Shown: piece after piece, positions 10,691 to 24,000 of the stretch
Layout: every line of letters starts with the position of its first letter
How positions within the stretch are numbered: the first letter of the stretch is position 1
NCBI RefSeq assembly: GCF_050436995.1
Contig: NC_134767.1
Coordinates: forward strand, 7,254,001-7,318,000
DNA: 64,000 nucleotides
Direction: 5' to 3'
Origin: Anticarsia gemmatalis
Taxonomy: Eukaryota; Arthropoda; Insecta; Lepidoptera; Erebidae
Made by a program: the position numbers and the translations under genes
The notes under the pieces: generated by a model
What the model was told of the DNA's origin: nothing
Database searches by the model: none
Seen by the model: the letters and a program-made list of their open reading frames with translations, nothing else

Positions 10691-11826
10691 ATGCCATCAA
10701 AAACATTCTGTGAAAACCTCAAGTCTCGCCGTAAAAAGTTGTGAGATCTATATAATACCAAGTCGATTAATCTATTTAGTCTCTACTTAAAGGACCTTCT
10801 GTCTTAAGTTATTACGTATGTTTTTATCATGGCAATTTAAAAAAAATACCTCTAAAACAAATAGACCGACCTGGCCATCGCATGATTTGATTATTAGTAT
10901 GTATCACACTACACAGCACGACAAGAAGTTAATGCTCCTGAAATGTTAATAATGGCGAATTTGTGTTTTCTTGCGATGACCAAGTCGATATATTTGTTTA
11001 TAATAATAATATAATAACATACGTAATAACTTAAGACAGAAGGTCCTTTAAGTAGAGACTAAATAGATTAATCGACTTGGTATTATATAGATCTCACAAC
11101 TTTTTAGGGCGAGACTTGAGGTTTTCACAGAATGTTTTTGATGGCATCTCACTTCTTTTTGTAAAGCGAACATAAGTCCAATTTGTATGGAAAGACGTTT
11201 TTTTTTCATAATTCAACATATTTTCTTATGGGAATGTTGTTCAGTTTCATGGGCTAAACACCCTTACCCACCCTTTACCCCCTCCCGTTATGCCTCATAT
11301 AGTAGGTACCTATTTATACACCTACTTATTTTATTTTCTACAGTAATAATAATTCGTTAACTGCAAATGTAACCTTGTAATCTTATACATTTATATGGGA
11401 TTACAAAGTTATTGTTGCAGTTGGTGTATTTAGAAAACTGGACCGAAATTAGAAAATATTAAATTTTTCCCATGATTAAGACACTAAACCCTATTTGTAT
11501 TCTAAATTTTAAGCTTCTAAGTCTGCTAGAAGTACCTTAGACTTTTGATGATCGGTGAGTCAGTGAGTCAGTGAATCAGTGAGTGACAAAATTCAAAATT
11601 TTAACAAGTTGTCATTCTTAAACTACTGGTTCAAATTGATTGAAATTTTAAATATACCGTGTTTATATAATGGCTGATTAGTTGCTGAAAATCCAGGCTT
11701 CTTGTTTTATCCACAACGAAATTATAGGGGTGTCAAAAATAGCCCGAATTGCTTCGAGAAAAGGATGTTACGGCCGTGCCGCTTTTTTTTTGCTCGACTT
11801 GCGGGGGCACTTCCGTGCCCCCAGAT
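10691..11826 (+). mobile_element. Fold-back/3'-hairpin element, family B, copy 1
   Basis: The first 457 bases (10691-11147) form a long inverted repeat. It opens ATGCCATCAAAAACATTCTG and closes with its inverse, with arms of well over 100 bases and a shorter right inner arm than in copies 2 and 3. A ~680-base tail follows, containing a GAGTCAGT-type microsatellite (about 11551-11585) and an ORF whose wording recurs in all copies. It ends in the hairpin GGGGGCAC-TTCC-GTGCCCCC (11803-11822) plus AGAT. The same head, tail and terminus occur at 18484-19630 and 25093-26244. A terminal hairpin without classical transposase ends suggests a Helitron/Helentron-like non-autonomous element, but the usual CTRR end is absent. 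Confidence 0.75.
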
Positions 11827-14131
11827 AGTGTCAGTCTTAATTGAGTGGCAGAGAAAATAAACAATTTATTGCGTAATAAAATTGTATTAAGTAATTAATA
11901 AATGTAGCTACAGTTTTCCTATAAACAACCACACCGCAAAGTATTAAGTCATTTCCATAGTTGCATGTAATAACAAAATGTGAATTGGCTATAGAAGAGC
12001 TGTGACTTCAAACACAAGCTTTTTTACTTAAAGAAGACATCAAAACCTCAATCGTAACGTAGATGAAGATAAAATCAATAATTATAATTGTATCTCACCG
12101 CTTTGTTCTAAACACACAAGTTATGTCGTAAGACGTACTCAATGTACTCATGGTACATATAAAGGTTGATTCACACGTTATCGACCGTGGTGAACGCTAA
12201 TAGTCTTGTACAACTCTATGTTGTGTACAATACTTTACTCTATTGTTGACCTTTCAATCATGTTTACTATAGTTTAATTGCATATGGTGCAACCGAAAAC
12301 ATATATGAATGAAAAATGCCGTATGCCGTACTTACATGGTGCGTTTTTATTTCATAAGAAATATAAACAAAAACAGTAATGCGGCAACGGTTAAATCATC
12401 GGATTTGCGATTGAGAGATTCGAGGTTCCAATCTCACTTATTGCAATACTGACGATCACTATTGAACTAGAAACTAACAAGCATTTCTAGCCATGCTAAA
12501 TTATGTCGCAATTTATATGGCAATACATAAAAATAATAATCTTAAAGAAACGTCAAAACGAATTAAGAAAGTGTACAACAAATCATGTATTTTTATTTAA
12601 TAACTTGTACCTTCTTCATCTATTCTAATCAACAATATCCAACAGGTAATTCATCATTAAGCAATCGCAGTAATTTTTGCATAATTAATTATAATACTCG
12701 ATAATTACCGTTCGCGTGATCCACGCAACTCAATAAAAGCAGTATCCACCTAGTACAAAGGAATAATTACAAATATCAGAGTATTGCTGTAACTATAAAA
12801 TTTAGCTTCTACCAATCTTGAAAAGATGAAAAGCTGTTGAAAAGATTCTTGTTGTTCAACTTTGAACAACAAAGTCATTGATAATCAAGTTAATCATAAA
12901 ATTTGATACAGAAAAATAAAATACTGAAATCATTTAAGTGGCCTTAAAGTTAGTTCTAAGACCACGCTTAAAAACATTACAGTGCTTATTTGTTTTATAG
13001 AAACTAAAAGATTTTTATATGTATATTACTTATATTACTTATTGATAATATTATTTCTGAGTACAACTGTTAGCCTACCGGGAAAATCAAAAAAATATCG
13101 TGTACCTTTATGTGTCGAGCATAAAAAGATTGTGAAACTTTACCCCTCACCAATGCCAAATAAATTATCCTGAACTTGCAAACTAAATCCTTGAATAAAA
13201 CAAAACATTTGCGAGGAACAATGTTTGGTGGAAACAAAAAGTGCATCAGTTGTCGTCTGTCAGTCGCTGGTCGCGCCGCGTGAAGGCCGCCTTTGTCACG
13301 CTAGTTGCCGACAATTTGAAATGTCAATGACATAGATACAACGTTACAACAATAGTTATCACCCACAGATTATAATTTAAAGCCTACGGTCTTTATAAAA
13401 ATGCAATCTTGCTAAACGATTAATGACGATTGTTGTGATAAAAAGTTTCCTTGGATTCATGACTTTGGACGGTACGGTTGGAATATGATTGATTTTAACC
13501 TCATACGAAGTGAAGAATCGAGTGGTTGGAATGACTGAGCCATGTCATACCTATGGTTTTTAGAGATTTTCTTGACAGCAGAAACATTAAATGGATTATT
13601 ATTCTTAGTCGACTTTGAGAAACAGCTCACTCTCACGCAACTGATTAAAATCCTGGATTTCCCAATTACCTGCGAAAAATCTTTTTTCCGATGCGTCGCT
13701 TGATAGCCTTAAATAAGCTCAAAGGATTTGAAATCTGTTCACAAAACCTGCAATATAGTATTTATTATATTTGACACGAGCTTGATAATCTTAAGATCCA
13801 AGCAAGAAAAGCAATACAAACCTCCACAAGCCGTTGGAACAAACTCGCTTACACAATGCGAAAATCCATTGCATAATCTGGAATGCCGGAGTACTGTTCA
13901 CTCACCATAACTAATGTGGAAGTGCTATCAAATGTTATGTTTTGTTACTAAATGGAGTTGCCGCTATCTACGCCGTGACGTCAGAGGCTTAACCATGAGT
14001 TGAGACCATTGGAATATGTCATAATGTTTCGTTAATCGTTATTTATTGAGGTACTTGAAGTATCGGGCGACATGAGTAACTGATCCCTTACTGTGATAGA
14101 AACCTTCGTTTAGATACGCCAGTATGGACAT
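11827..14131. other. Non-coding stretch with weak SINE-like remnant
   Basis: No gene was recognised. At about 12385-12455 the words GCGGCAACGGTTAAATCATC and GAGGTTCCAATCTC look like A- and B-box remnants of a tRNA-derived SINE on the plus strand. A 60-codon open frame at 13728-13910 has no recognisable features. Confidence 0.35.
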
Positions 14132-14186
14132 AAGTATGGACGAAATAATGTCAGTAGAATGCACTGATATTATTTCGTCCATACTT
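14132..14186. repeat. 24-bp near-perfect hairpin, 7-base loop
   Basis: The left arm 14132-14155 begins AAGTATGGACGAAATAAT and pairs with 14163-14186 with a single mismatch. It has no relation to the MITE families here. Confidence 0.85.
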
Positions 14187-14319
14187 AGCCAGTACCTAAT
14201 CAAAGCCGAGTCAACAATGGTAATTCATATTTTATATGCAGATATTTATTGGGAAAATCGTTTGTCGATATTTAATAATTTTAATAGCGCATAAAATAAA
14301 CATAAAATATTATAAGATA

Positions 14320-14352
14320 CTAGCTAACCAGGCAAACTTAGTTTTGCCATAA
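14320..14352 (+). repeat. Short relic of an interspersed repeat
   Basis: ACTAGCTAACCAGGCAAACT with TTTTGCCAT following matches the end of a widespread moth repeat that normally reads ACTAGCTGACCCGGCAAACT. Related ends occur at about 29425-29443 (inverse), 32040-32056 and 57783-57805. Confidence 0.5.
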
Positions 14353-17300
14353 AAAATAGATGTTGGCCGATTCTCAGACCTACTCAATATGATCAGTCTT
14401 TTCGGAGGAGTACGAGAACTAACATTGTGACACGAGAGTTTTGTATATAAGTTGTTGTTGTTGAAAGACAGAGGCTATAATTGAATCAAAGGAAATTAGT
14501 TACACACTGGTTGATAAGTACATATACAAATCATCAAAAACACCTATTTGAGCTGTACATTAACATAACTAATCCATAATTAAAGGCCGTACAAAGTACC
14601 TTAATTCTCAATTAAAACTCAAGACACAAACAGCTATTACAAATCAATGCAAGTATATTGATGTCAACACTCAACAGATCGAGTGATGCTTTCTCATGTT
14701 ATGTGACTGATTATGTAAACAGCTACCTGATTGAATCTAAACCATGGTGTATGGTGGTTTCACTTTTAAGAAGCAATTTGATATGTGGGAAGTGAGATTG
14801 TAATTATAATGTAGCAGAATTAATCATGTTAATCGTCAGTAAGATTTGGGACAAATCGAAGGCGGAATATTTGAAAAAGACTGCGGAGACTTATTTGGTC
14901 TGTTGACGATAATTAAATTGATGAAAAACAAAAAAAATACAACTGAATTCTGTCTATCTAACAATGAGTAGGAAAAGAGTTCAGACAAAATGACTATTTC
15001 TACTTATAATTATCAGTCTTCAACAAAATAGTCTATCTTGTTGATGTTAAGCAATAAACTATGTGCTCGGATTATTTTCTTCAAAAAGTACTGAAGATTT
15101 AGCTGAATAAAATGAGAAAAATGTAATACTGTAGAGCTGTTTGAGAGTCAGCTGTTTGAAGCAGAAAAGTGAATCTGACTTAATTACACACGGACGTAAA
15201 GATCTGCCACAATCTGATCATAAAAATCATTATTTCAGAAACCAGACCAAAATGTCACAAAACTTTAACTTTCAAATTGCATTTGATCACTTAAACCATA
15301 TTCTTTTATAATATTCAGTTTGGTTTTTGACCAATAACAATGATGCGTATGTTATATCAACAACGTTATAACAACTAATTCACTACCAATTACTGCATTA
15401 TCGCAACTAACCGGTTCAGAACTTCATAATCGATCATTTATTAATTAGACTTCAATTAAGAGTTTCCTGTTAAAATATTATCCAATTAAATAAAAAAAAC
15501 GAAAGGGAGTTTTTTAAATAAAATGTATGCAAAAAACCGAGGTCTTTTTTACATAATTTCACGGTTTAAAGACTTTCAGAATAAATTGGATACGTCTCTT
15601 GATATTTTTACATAATTTGGTATAGTATGGTCAATTAGTAATTCTAAAAATACTAAGTAATTATTTAGCTCTCTTTGTAACGGAGGTCAATAACCAGCTA
15701 TTTCTATTGACATTTGAATCTCATAAAATGCCAAATGCAAAAAAGAAACATAATATCGCAAATACAATTCTGCTTTAAACTTCTTGAGCCACAGTTCCTG
15801 AAGGAATACGAAGTCTTAACGTATACACATTAGACCAGCAAACTAAACTTGATAAATTCCATTCCTCCCATTCGACAGTCGATCTTAGTCCAGCATTCTG
15901 ACAGCGATGGGATAGCTAAATACAATATTACCATTAATCATAGTAATCATTAACCAAAATAAAAGGCCCAGATGCAAAAAAACTTCTTGAAATCACCTAA
16001 GTATAAATTAACGTAAATAATATGCGTAGTCTGCAATCGGCTTAAATCAAATAAAATAATTAATTCTGAGGTACATTTAACGGTAGTTTATGTATTCAAT
16101 AGCGTCAAAATTCATACCGGGAGTTAGATGCTTCTTCAAAGTATTTCTTGTACGACTCGAAGAATTACTATAAATAACTCCAGCAGTACTACATATGTAC
16201 CGTTTTATAATTATAAGTTAACACTAAGCGTTTCCAGTGCATTATGGTAGGCATGGGAAACATGACTCCTCAGCCAAGAACGCGGAAGCACATTGTCTCA
16301 CACATTGTATGAAACAATCGCTAAGAAAAATAACACAACGAATACACCTGTTAACACTATGTACTACGCTTCATTTGTCTTATATGGTGTTTGTTTAAAC
16401 AGTCATAAGTTGAATATTTCATTTGTCACGCATTTTTTGCCATAACGAGGGCAAATAATTCGAATAATGCGGCTAAAATGGCAATATGTACAGAAAACTA
16501 CTTGCGGAATATGGCCAAATGAAAAGCGTCTTTTTTACAATACAGTTTTGAAAATGTGGTTACAATATGTAGGTACAGAGATACATTAGCAGTATTTTAT
16601 TAAAATGACCACCTCCTTTTTCCTTTAAAAATTGTAACCTAGTTAAAATGTCAATAGGGAATAAAAAATCTTTTGGTGAAAAATACAGGCTGTTCTAAAG
16701 AAATTGATCTACCAACCGGCCAAGAACTAAAGAAAAAATATGCCAGCAAATTGAGGATACACTTAATTTTTCCGTCGTATTAGTCGTGGATAGGAATCCA
16801 TCTGCAGATCTTGGTAGTTATCAGTTATCTTCAACCGTTTGCAATGACCTAGCATGCCAATTATAACATGACCAATGACCATGACTAACAAAACCTGGAC
16901 CACGCAATGAGTTTAGTTTAAACAGTAACACGTAAATAGTTTTACAACAGATTCATAATGGTTTGTTTGTTATATACGTGTTGGACGTTTTGTATACGAG
17001 GCCCAAGAATAACCTTACGACGCAGCTGACATAGTTAGTACACATGTTCGTTCCCATGGTGCTGTAATCAAAATACAAACAACTATTTATCAAACTAAGA
17101 ACTACTGAGGTTCAACAAATAAATATAAAATCAGTGCTCCAACTGATGAACGTTTGCAATCCAATTTGGGAAAGTCCGAAAATTATTTGCTTGAAATCCG
17201 TTAGAATCAGTGCCATTTCCTACAAACTGACTATCGACTCTTGCAAGAAATTTTACATGTCAAAAGCTCGCTAGTCGACTACTAGCGACTACTTACTACA

Positions 17301-18483
17301 AACTATAGAAAATAGCTATACAGAAGCCAGAAAAGAAATACTTTTCAAACTCCCTTAGTATCTAATGCGCGTGCAAATCCACAATACAAGAATTGCAGAA
17401 CAACATTCCCATGGTTTGAACACTTCGTTACTAAGCATTCGACGTGCTCACCATTAAAATACTACTACTACTATTGTACTGAATCATTAAACAACATCAT
17501 AAACAATATCTAAGTTGTTTATAACTAGAAGTACAGAGATAAAAAATAGACAATTCTCGTAGCCAGTTATCCTTGAATGAACAACGGCATCACGTTCGAT
17601 CTGTTTTTGCGGTGACCGAGGTTACCGGACACGACAAAAACTTCCCATTAACGTGACGTGTCAGCTACCCACTGTGATAATACAGATCTGTAATAGATCT
17701 AAGTCGTTCAGAATAGGAGCTTGTTATTATCTGTATCGAATGGAAAAAATCTAATTCAAATTATATTCTTTGCTGAAAATATGATAGGTACAAAAGTCTG
17801 TTTTGCGAAAAAATGTAGGTACGTACGTTGAATCTTGTTAGAAGCTAATAGAACGAACACTTTTCACACAGTTTTGTGTCAAACATAAAGTATTTGATAC
17901 TTCAAACTTTTCAAACATCTTGTACCTTCTATCGGACACTTTGAGCCATATAATTCATATGTATACTTAGGTTTAGATATGCTATAGCCTGAAATAAATA
18001 ATTTTGGTTTGATAAACCGAAATTTTAGAAATGCCACTGCCTAGTGCCATATCCCGGCCATCACAGCTTAGTTAGAAGAAATGAAAACATCCCCTAATCT
18101 GTTTCATAAATAGACAAATATAACTTTTGAAAACCTTTATATTTGACCAAGTAACCTAACCATAAAGTACCTTCAAATGTTATAATTGCAGTTCAAACTC
18201 TCGTAAACTTTTATTACATCATTAAAGTCACCTAATTCCATATTCTACTGCCTTACTGCCTCAAGTATTATATGTCTAACTAGGCATTTTATTATTTAAT
18301 TGCGTGACGCAGTACTGAAATGTAAAACTTATGTAACAAACTACTTATATACTGTTACTATAACATCCGTAAACCTTGTTTATAGGTATGTGGGTTAAAT
18401 TGTTTTTTTTTTATAAATATTTACAGAAAATATTTACATATCTTCGCTGAAATTGATGTATTTTGACGGAAACTGAAAGTGAA
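14353..18483. other. Non-coding AT-rich stretch, few recognisable elements
   Basis: No exon or RNA gene was seen. Bases 16081-16115 (CGGTAGTTTATGTATTCAAT and on) are a fragment of the palindromic family found at 23012 and 34980. Short triplet tracts occur at about 14449 (GTT) and 17460 (ACT). Confidence 0.5.
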
Positions 18484-19630
18484 ATGCCACCAAAAACATT
18501 CTGTAAAAGTCTCAAGTCTCGCCGTAAAAAGTGATGAGATCTATATAATACCAAGTCGATTAATCTATTTAGTCCCTACTTAAAGGACCTTCTGTCTTAA
18601 GTTATTACGTATGTTATTATCATGCCAATTTTAAAAAAATACTATTAAAACAAATAGACCGACTTGGTCATCGCATGATTTGATTATTAGTATGTATCAC
18701 ACTACACAGCACGACAAGAAGTTAATGCTCCTGAAATATTAATGGCGAATTTGTGTTTTCTTGCGATGACCAAGTCGATCTATTTGTTTTAAAGGTATTT
18801 TTTTAAAATTGGCATGATAATAACATACGTAATAACTTAAGACAGAAGGTCCTTTAAGTAGGGACTAAATAGATTAATCGACTTGGTATTATATAGATCT
18901 CATCACTTTTTACGGCGAGACTTGAGACTTTTACAGAATGTTTTTGGTGGCATCTCACTTCTTTTTGTAGAGCGAACATAAGTCCAATTTGTATGGAAAG
19001 ACGTTTTTTTTTTCATAATTCAACATATTTTCCTATGGGAATGTTGTTCAGTTTCATGGGCTAAACACCCTTACCCACCCTATACCCCCTCCCGTTATGC
19101 CTCATATAGTAGGTACCTATTTACACCTATTAATTTTATTTTCTACAGTAATAATAATTCATTAACTGCAAATGTAACCTTGTAATCTTATACATTTATA
19201 TGGGATTACAAAGTTATTGTTGCAGTTGGTGTATTTAGAAAACTGAACCGAAATTAAAAAATATTGGATTTTTCCCATGATTAAGACACTAAACCCTATT
19301 TGTATTCTAAATTTTAAGCTTCTAAGTCTGCTAGAAGTACCTTAGACTTTTGATGATCGGTGAGTCAGTGAGTCAGTGAATCAGTGAGTGACAAAATTCA
19401 AAATTTTAACAAGTTGTCATTTTTAAACTACTGGTTCAAATTTACTGAAATTTTAAATATACTGTGTTTATACAATGAATAATTAGTTGCTGAAAATCCA
19501 GGCTTCTTGTTTTATCCACTACGAAATTATAGGGGTGTCAAAAATAGCCCGAATTGCTTCGAGAAAAGGATGTTACGGCCGTGCCGCTTTTTTTTGCTCG
19601 ACTTGCGGGGGCACTTCCGTGCCCCCAGAT
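18484..19630 (+). mobile_element. Fold-back/3'-hairpin element, family B, copy 2
   Basis: The fold-back head runs 18484-18953, opening ATGCCACCAAAAACATTCTG, with both inner arms complete. The tail has the same microsatellite and the terminal hairpin GGGGGCAC-TTCC-GTGCCCCC followed by AGAT ending at 19630. It shares an open frame reading MLKIQASCFI and RKGCYGRAAFF (from 19487) with copy 3. That frame runs into unique flanking DNA, so it is not evidence for a host gene. Confidence 0.75.
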
Positions 19631-20529
19631 TATAACAACTTGAAATGTTGTATAAATTATTGCGTAAATCAATATGAAACTCCACATGAAATGTCAGCCA
19701 GTAAAAGACAAAATAGTCCCATCAAGTTATGCGGCAACTTACGTAAATACATTTAGCAGTCTAGTGCCTGATTTCAGCACTTTTTTATAAAATATATTTA
19801 TTAATATACATAACTGTTTTTTTTATCTATCAGGTAATTTATCCGAGACTTAAGTACTCATAAGCTGAGAAAATGGCCCCCGGCTTAGATTAACTAAGAA
19901 ACACAAAAACTAGCATTTTAAAAGGTGAACAAGTCTTTTACAAATACCCAAAAAAGCAAATCTAACATGGTCATTGGGCAGCCCAAAACCCAATTCTTTT
20001 AGATTTTCCTCAAACAATACTAGTTTGACCAATTTCAAAATATAATATGTGACATTTAGACCTTCTAGTAGTCAAAATTCTTCAATTTCCTTAAAAGAAT
20101 AAAGCAGTTTACACACGATAGGGCATTGCGTGCTACATATCAATGTTCACGGCGCATGGTCAATGATGCTAAGTAATTCGACACACCACTTTCTCCGGCA
20201 TGCAAGCATACATTGAACAACGTATGGAGAAAACCGGTAAAAGGAGAAAATATTACGTCCTTGGTGATAGTGAAATAACGTGTTGGAGGTGATTATTTGC
20301 AATACGCAGACGTTGATGTCTATTGTCAGTTGTCACAAATGCTGGTAGTGTTTTAAATAATGTCTTATAGTCCGACAGGCCACCTTCAATTACCCTGCGG
20401 TCACTGATGTTCTAAATTATAAGTTTTCAATATCTTCGTCAGCCACGAACCTCGTATACAAGGCTCTATTAAGTAAGAATACATGTATTTTTGTATATTA
20501 TTTTGTAAATCAAATATTTTACAGTATCT
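19631..20529. other. Non-coding AT-rich stretch
   Basis: No gene, RNA or complete element was recognised between the family B copy and the family A MITE. Confidence 0.5.
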
Positions 20530-20717
20530 GTACCGCGATTCTGTACTACTATCGACTACCGACAACCGGCTAGCTATCGACATTTGACATTTAGAATGTA
20601 CTGCCAAAATGTTTCCTACGACACCCGACAGAGGCGCTGATCAGATTTTCATACAAAATTTCTCGATGACAGTTCGGTTGTCGGTAGGTAGTCGATAGTA
20701 GTAGAGAATCGAGCTAC
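20530..20717. mobile_element. Fold-back MITE, family A, copy 2
   Basis: It begins GTACCGCGATTCTGTAC and ends GTAGAGAATCGAGCTAC. The interior keeps TTTGACATTTAGAATGTACT, GAGGCGCTGAT and TTTCTCGATGACAG. It is among the better-preserved copies. Confidence 0.8.
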
Positions 20718-21540
20718 TGTATTGATACCTTAAACTACGATCGTAAATTATTTACAGTGGTCGCAGAGTGTTTGAAAAAGTATATTTTTTGTGTTAGTTT
20801 GTGCCTTTCAAAACCCCAACGACCTTTTCATATTTGAAGGTGAATATTGTATTAATATCATAAAAATAAACGTCACCGATGAGTAAATGAATTAGCAAGA
20901 CAAACACTATTTGGTGCGACGAAATTAGATTGAGCCAATATATACCGCACATCTTTATCCAATATTATCACTATGCCTAAAACCAACTTAATCAGATTGT
21001 ATGTATTGTGATAATAATATAACTAACGTATTACTGACGTGATAATTAAGTTAAACAAATTTTAATGTCTTGGACTATTCTTAGCATCCTAGCAAATATA
21101 CGAAAACTAAATTATTTCTATAGCACGCACATAAAATCACGCCTTCTACCCATAAGGGTCGAAAGACAAAAGAAGTCAAAACTTGAATAGTCTTACTTAT
21201 ATACCTTGTGGTTTAGTCAGCCAAGTAGACATTGTAAATCAGCAGTAGTCCTACAATCACACTTTAGACATAAACCCAAAAAAAGTTCAGATTATATAGC
21301 AAAAAAATTATGGGGAAATGCATTTATAACGTCATAAAATTTCAACTGCTTAAAACCCAAAAGTTGCGCGCAGAACGTAAAACAACCACTGACCTGTTCA
21401 ATGACGTCAAACCTGTTCGGTAATTCAACACGCGTTCACCTTTCATGTTCCGAAAGTGTGGCTTTGGAGTTTATAACTGCAGGTGAGTTTTGATGTTTCG
21501 TACAGGATATACAAAATATCATAGCGAGAGATGGCATAAG

Positions 21541-21709
21541 CAGTGGTACCCAGCCAATGGTCCAAGTCAAAATATGGTCCGCAAATAACTTTAAAATATA
21601 CAATTTTCGGGATGATTATTACACCTTATTTTTAATATACTTACATAGTGCCTGCTAATAAGAATAATATAAAAGTGGTCCCGGACTAAGAAAAGGTTGG
21701 GAACCCCTA
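21541..21709. mobile_element. hAT-type MITE, family C, copy 1
   Basis: It starts CAGTGGTACCCAGCC and ends GGTTGGGAACCCCTA, the typical hAT MITE ends whose consensus is near CAGGGGTTCCCAACC. The interior matches the copy at 23792 (CAAAATATGGTCCGC, AAAAGTGGTCC). I could not see a clean 8-bp target duplication here. Confidence 0.7.
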
Positions 21710-23011
21710 GTCTAAACGAAGATGAAGACGACTTCACAAAATGTTGATTTTAACATTCTTAGAAGGCATGCGTTGTATTATCGTAGATAGTTATTGACTG
21801 GATTTTTAATTGAGCAATAGACTTCCTTCAGAAATGCTGCATAACGTCTTGTTTTAACATTCATTGGTTATATTTAATTACCAAACGTAAAAAAACAGTA
21901 CTTACCCATATTTGTGTCGTCCACACATAGTAATTACTTTCTGTCCAGATTATTTTGAATTCTTGATTGTTATGTATTTTAAGAGCCTATTTTTCTTCCT
22001 GGCTTTTCATCCCATATGGTGGCCTTCAAGCTCACATGCCTTCATATCTCGCTACAACACTTCTGTCCACGTGTTCTAGTGTTATTAGCAAGTATCTTGT
22101 GTAAAAAAATCGTTGTTTATTTATCAAATTTTCATTGTAAATGCATCTCTACAAGATGGATGCTATTCTATTTTCAGTCCTTTACTTTCGTAATACGAGG
22201 AACATTTTTCTTACATTTGCAATCAGCCAGTTTGGTCAGAACGCGGAACTGTTGACTTCCTCGTATCGCAAGGATTACTAAGAATAGTCGGAACCTTGGT
22301 GAGTGAATGTTATCTTGATCCTTTCCAATGGACCGCTTATAGAAAACTATCAAGATACATTTGTAACGCCTTCTAATTGCTATTGTGTGGTAAGCGCTAA
22401 GCTATGTTTACTTTACAAGACTGCCATACATCTGTAGGGTTTTTAGCACGTTTAATCTGATGAGCTGTAACAATATTTATATTGCAATAGCACAGCAATC
22501 ATTTGTATCCAATATACTATCTTTTACAAATATACATAACAGGTGAGCCTTTCGGATCTGGCTCAATTAGATTTTGTTACCTTTGTGCTAGTGCTAAATT
22601 TGATAGATTCAAAAAACTATTCCAAAAACAGAATTTAAATTAAATTTCAGACAGAACCCATTTAGTTAGCATATTATCTTCTTTAGCTTGCAATGTTTTA
22701 TTCGCGGACTTTTTGATTACTGTCTTGTCGGAAATATTACGCTAAACATAATATAATTAGGATAACAAGGCGTTAATATTGTAAATTAATAGTTTGACAA
22801 CACCATAAAGATTTATTTGTTTGTGTGAAAATGCTAATTAGAAAACCGGTAGAGTCACAGACAAGATAATCGTTGGAATGGGAATTAGGCAATTAACATA
22901 ACTTTGTACTTAATTGTTTGAAGCACGCGTTGTAGAGGTATTTATAATGTTAGTGCTGTTTGTTTCTTTTTCGTTTAAAATCTTACTGGAGTTTAGTATT
23001 AACTGTCTTTA
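21710..23011. other. Non-coding stretch
   Basis: No exon was recognised. A 79-codon open frame at 22016-22255 shows no domain or coding-like composition. Confidence 0.45.
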
Positions 23012-23129
23012 CCCCCGGTTTCTGAGAACATTTGGCGGAAGTTTATCTATTCAATTGCGTTGTCTATATTTGAGTTTAAACGCTATTGAATAGATAAACT
23101 ACAGCTAAATGTACCTCAGAAACCGGGGG
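23012..23129. mobile_element. Palindromic MITE, family D, copy 1, TTA target
   Basis: It begins CCCCCGGTTTCTGAG and ends CTCAGAAACCGGGGG. Inside, AGTTTATCTATTCAAT pairs with ATTGAATAGATAAACT. It is flanked on both sides by TTA (23009-23011, 23130-23132), a target size typical of PIF/Harbinger elements. Relatives are at 34980-35142 and 49215-49304. Confidence 0.75.
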
Positions 23130-23214
23130 TTAGATATTTTTCGACCGTAGGTCATGCGGCAACCGCACCTTGGTTCGCAAATCGCGCAGTATCGCGATGG
23201 CCCACCGGTATTTG

Positions 23215-23290
23215 CGGTTCAATTGTAGTGGGATAAGGCTCAGTAAGAAAAAGGGGAGGCCTGTGTTCAGCAGTGAGACACATAAACGGC
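23215..23290 (+). repeat. SINE tail fragment
   Basis: AAGGGGAGGCCTGTGTTCAG followed by CAGTGAGAC resembles the frequent moth SINE/LINE tail with GAGGCCTATGTCCAGCAGTG. No tRNA head is preserved. Confidence 0.5.
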
Positions 23291-23791
23291 TAACAAAAAA
23301 GACAGCAATCTCCAGTTCCGCTCAGATTATAGTAAAAAAAAATGATTAAATAGTTACACTTACTAAATTAAATCAAGTTATTCCATACTTAACCCAAGGT
23401 TTTCGATTGTTTCTTTCTCTAAATGGTTTATCCAGCAATATCACTACGTTTGTTATCCACACTATTGTGCTTTCATCTTTACTAACGCATGTAGAGCAGT
23501 GGAAATAGATGAAGCATCTACAAAGATGCCACCAAAAGGGAACTTTTCTCACCTTGGAAAAGTGCCTGAGATCAGTTGATTAAACACTAGTGACAAACGA
23601 AACCGCCAATTGAAACTATATTTTTTGCCTTACTAAAAAACTAACGGAAGCGGAAGTCGACAAAAAACTACCAAGCATTTTAATTGCTGAATGACGGTCA
23701 TTCTATCAATTCGACCTTTGTTTTAACTTATGAGTATAAGATACGTATTAAGTTAAAATACGGGTTTGTCTAATTTTGATGCTTCTTAAAG

Positions 23792-23992
23792 CAGTGGTAC
23801 TCAACCAGTGGTCCGCGGACCACCAGTGGTGCGTGGAAGTCAAAATATGGTCCGCGAATGATTTTAAAATTTATATTCTCAGGATAATGATTACACTTGA
23901 TTTTTAATACACTTACTTGTAGGTATAGTGGGCCCTGCTAACAAGAATCATATAAAAGTGGTCCCTGACTAAGAAAAGGTTGGGAACCTCTG
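23792..23992. mobile_element. hAT-type MITE, family C, copy 2, with 8-bp target duplication
   Basis: It begins CAGTGGTACTCAACCAGTGG and ends AAAAGGTTGGGAACCTCTG. The host bases TCTTAAAG occur directly on both sides (23784-23791 and 23993-24000). The terminal sequence and 8-bp duplication place it with hAT elements. Confidence 0.88.
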
Positions 23993-24000
23993 TCTTAAAG

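Noticed and set aside
13728..13910. 60-codon plus-strand frame
   Set aside because: Chance-length frame with no domain or splice context.
21541..21717. 8-bp target duplication around the first family C MITE
   Set aside because: The flanks GGCATAAG and GTCTAAAC or TCTAAACG do not match, so no duplication is claimed.
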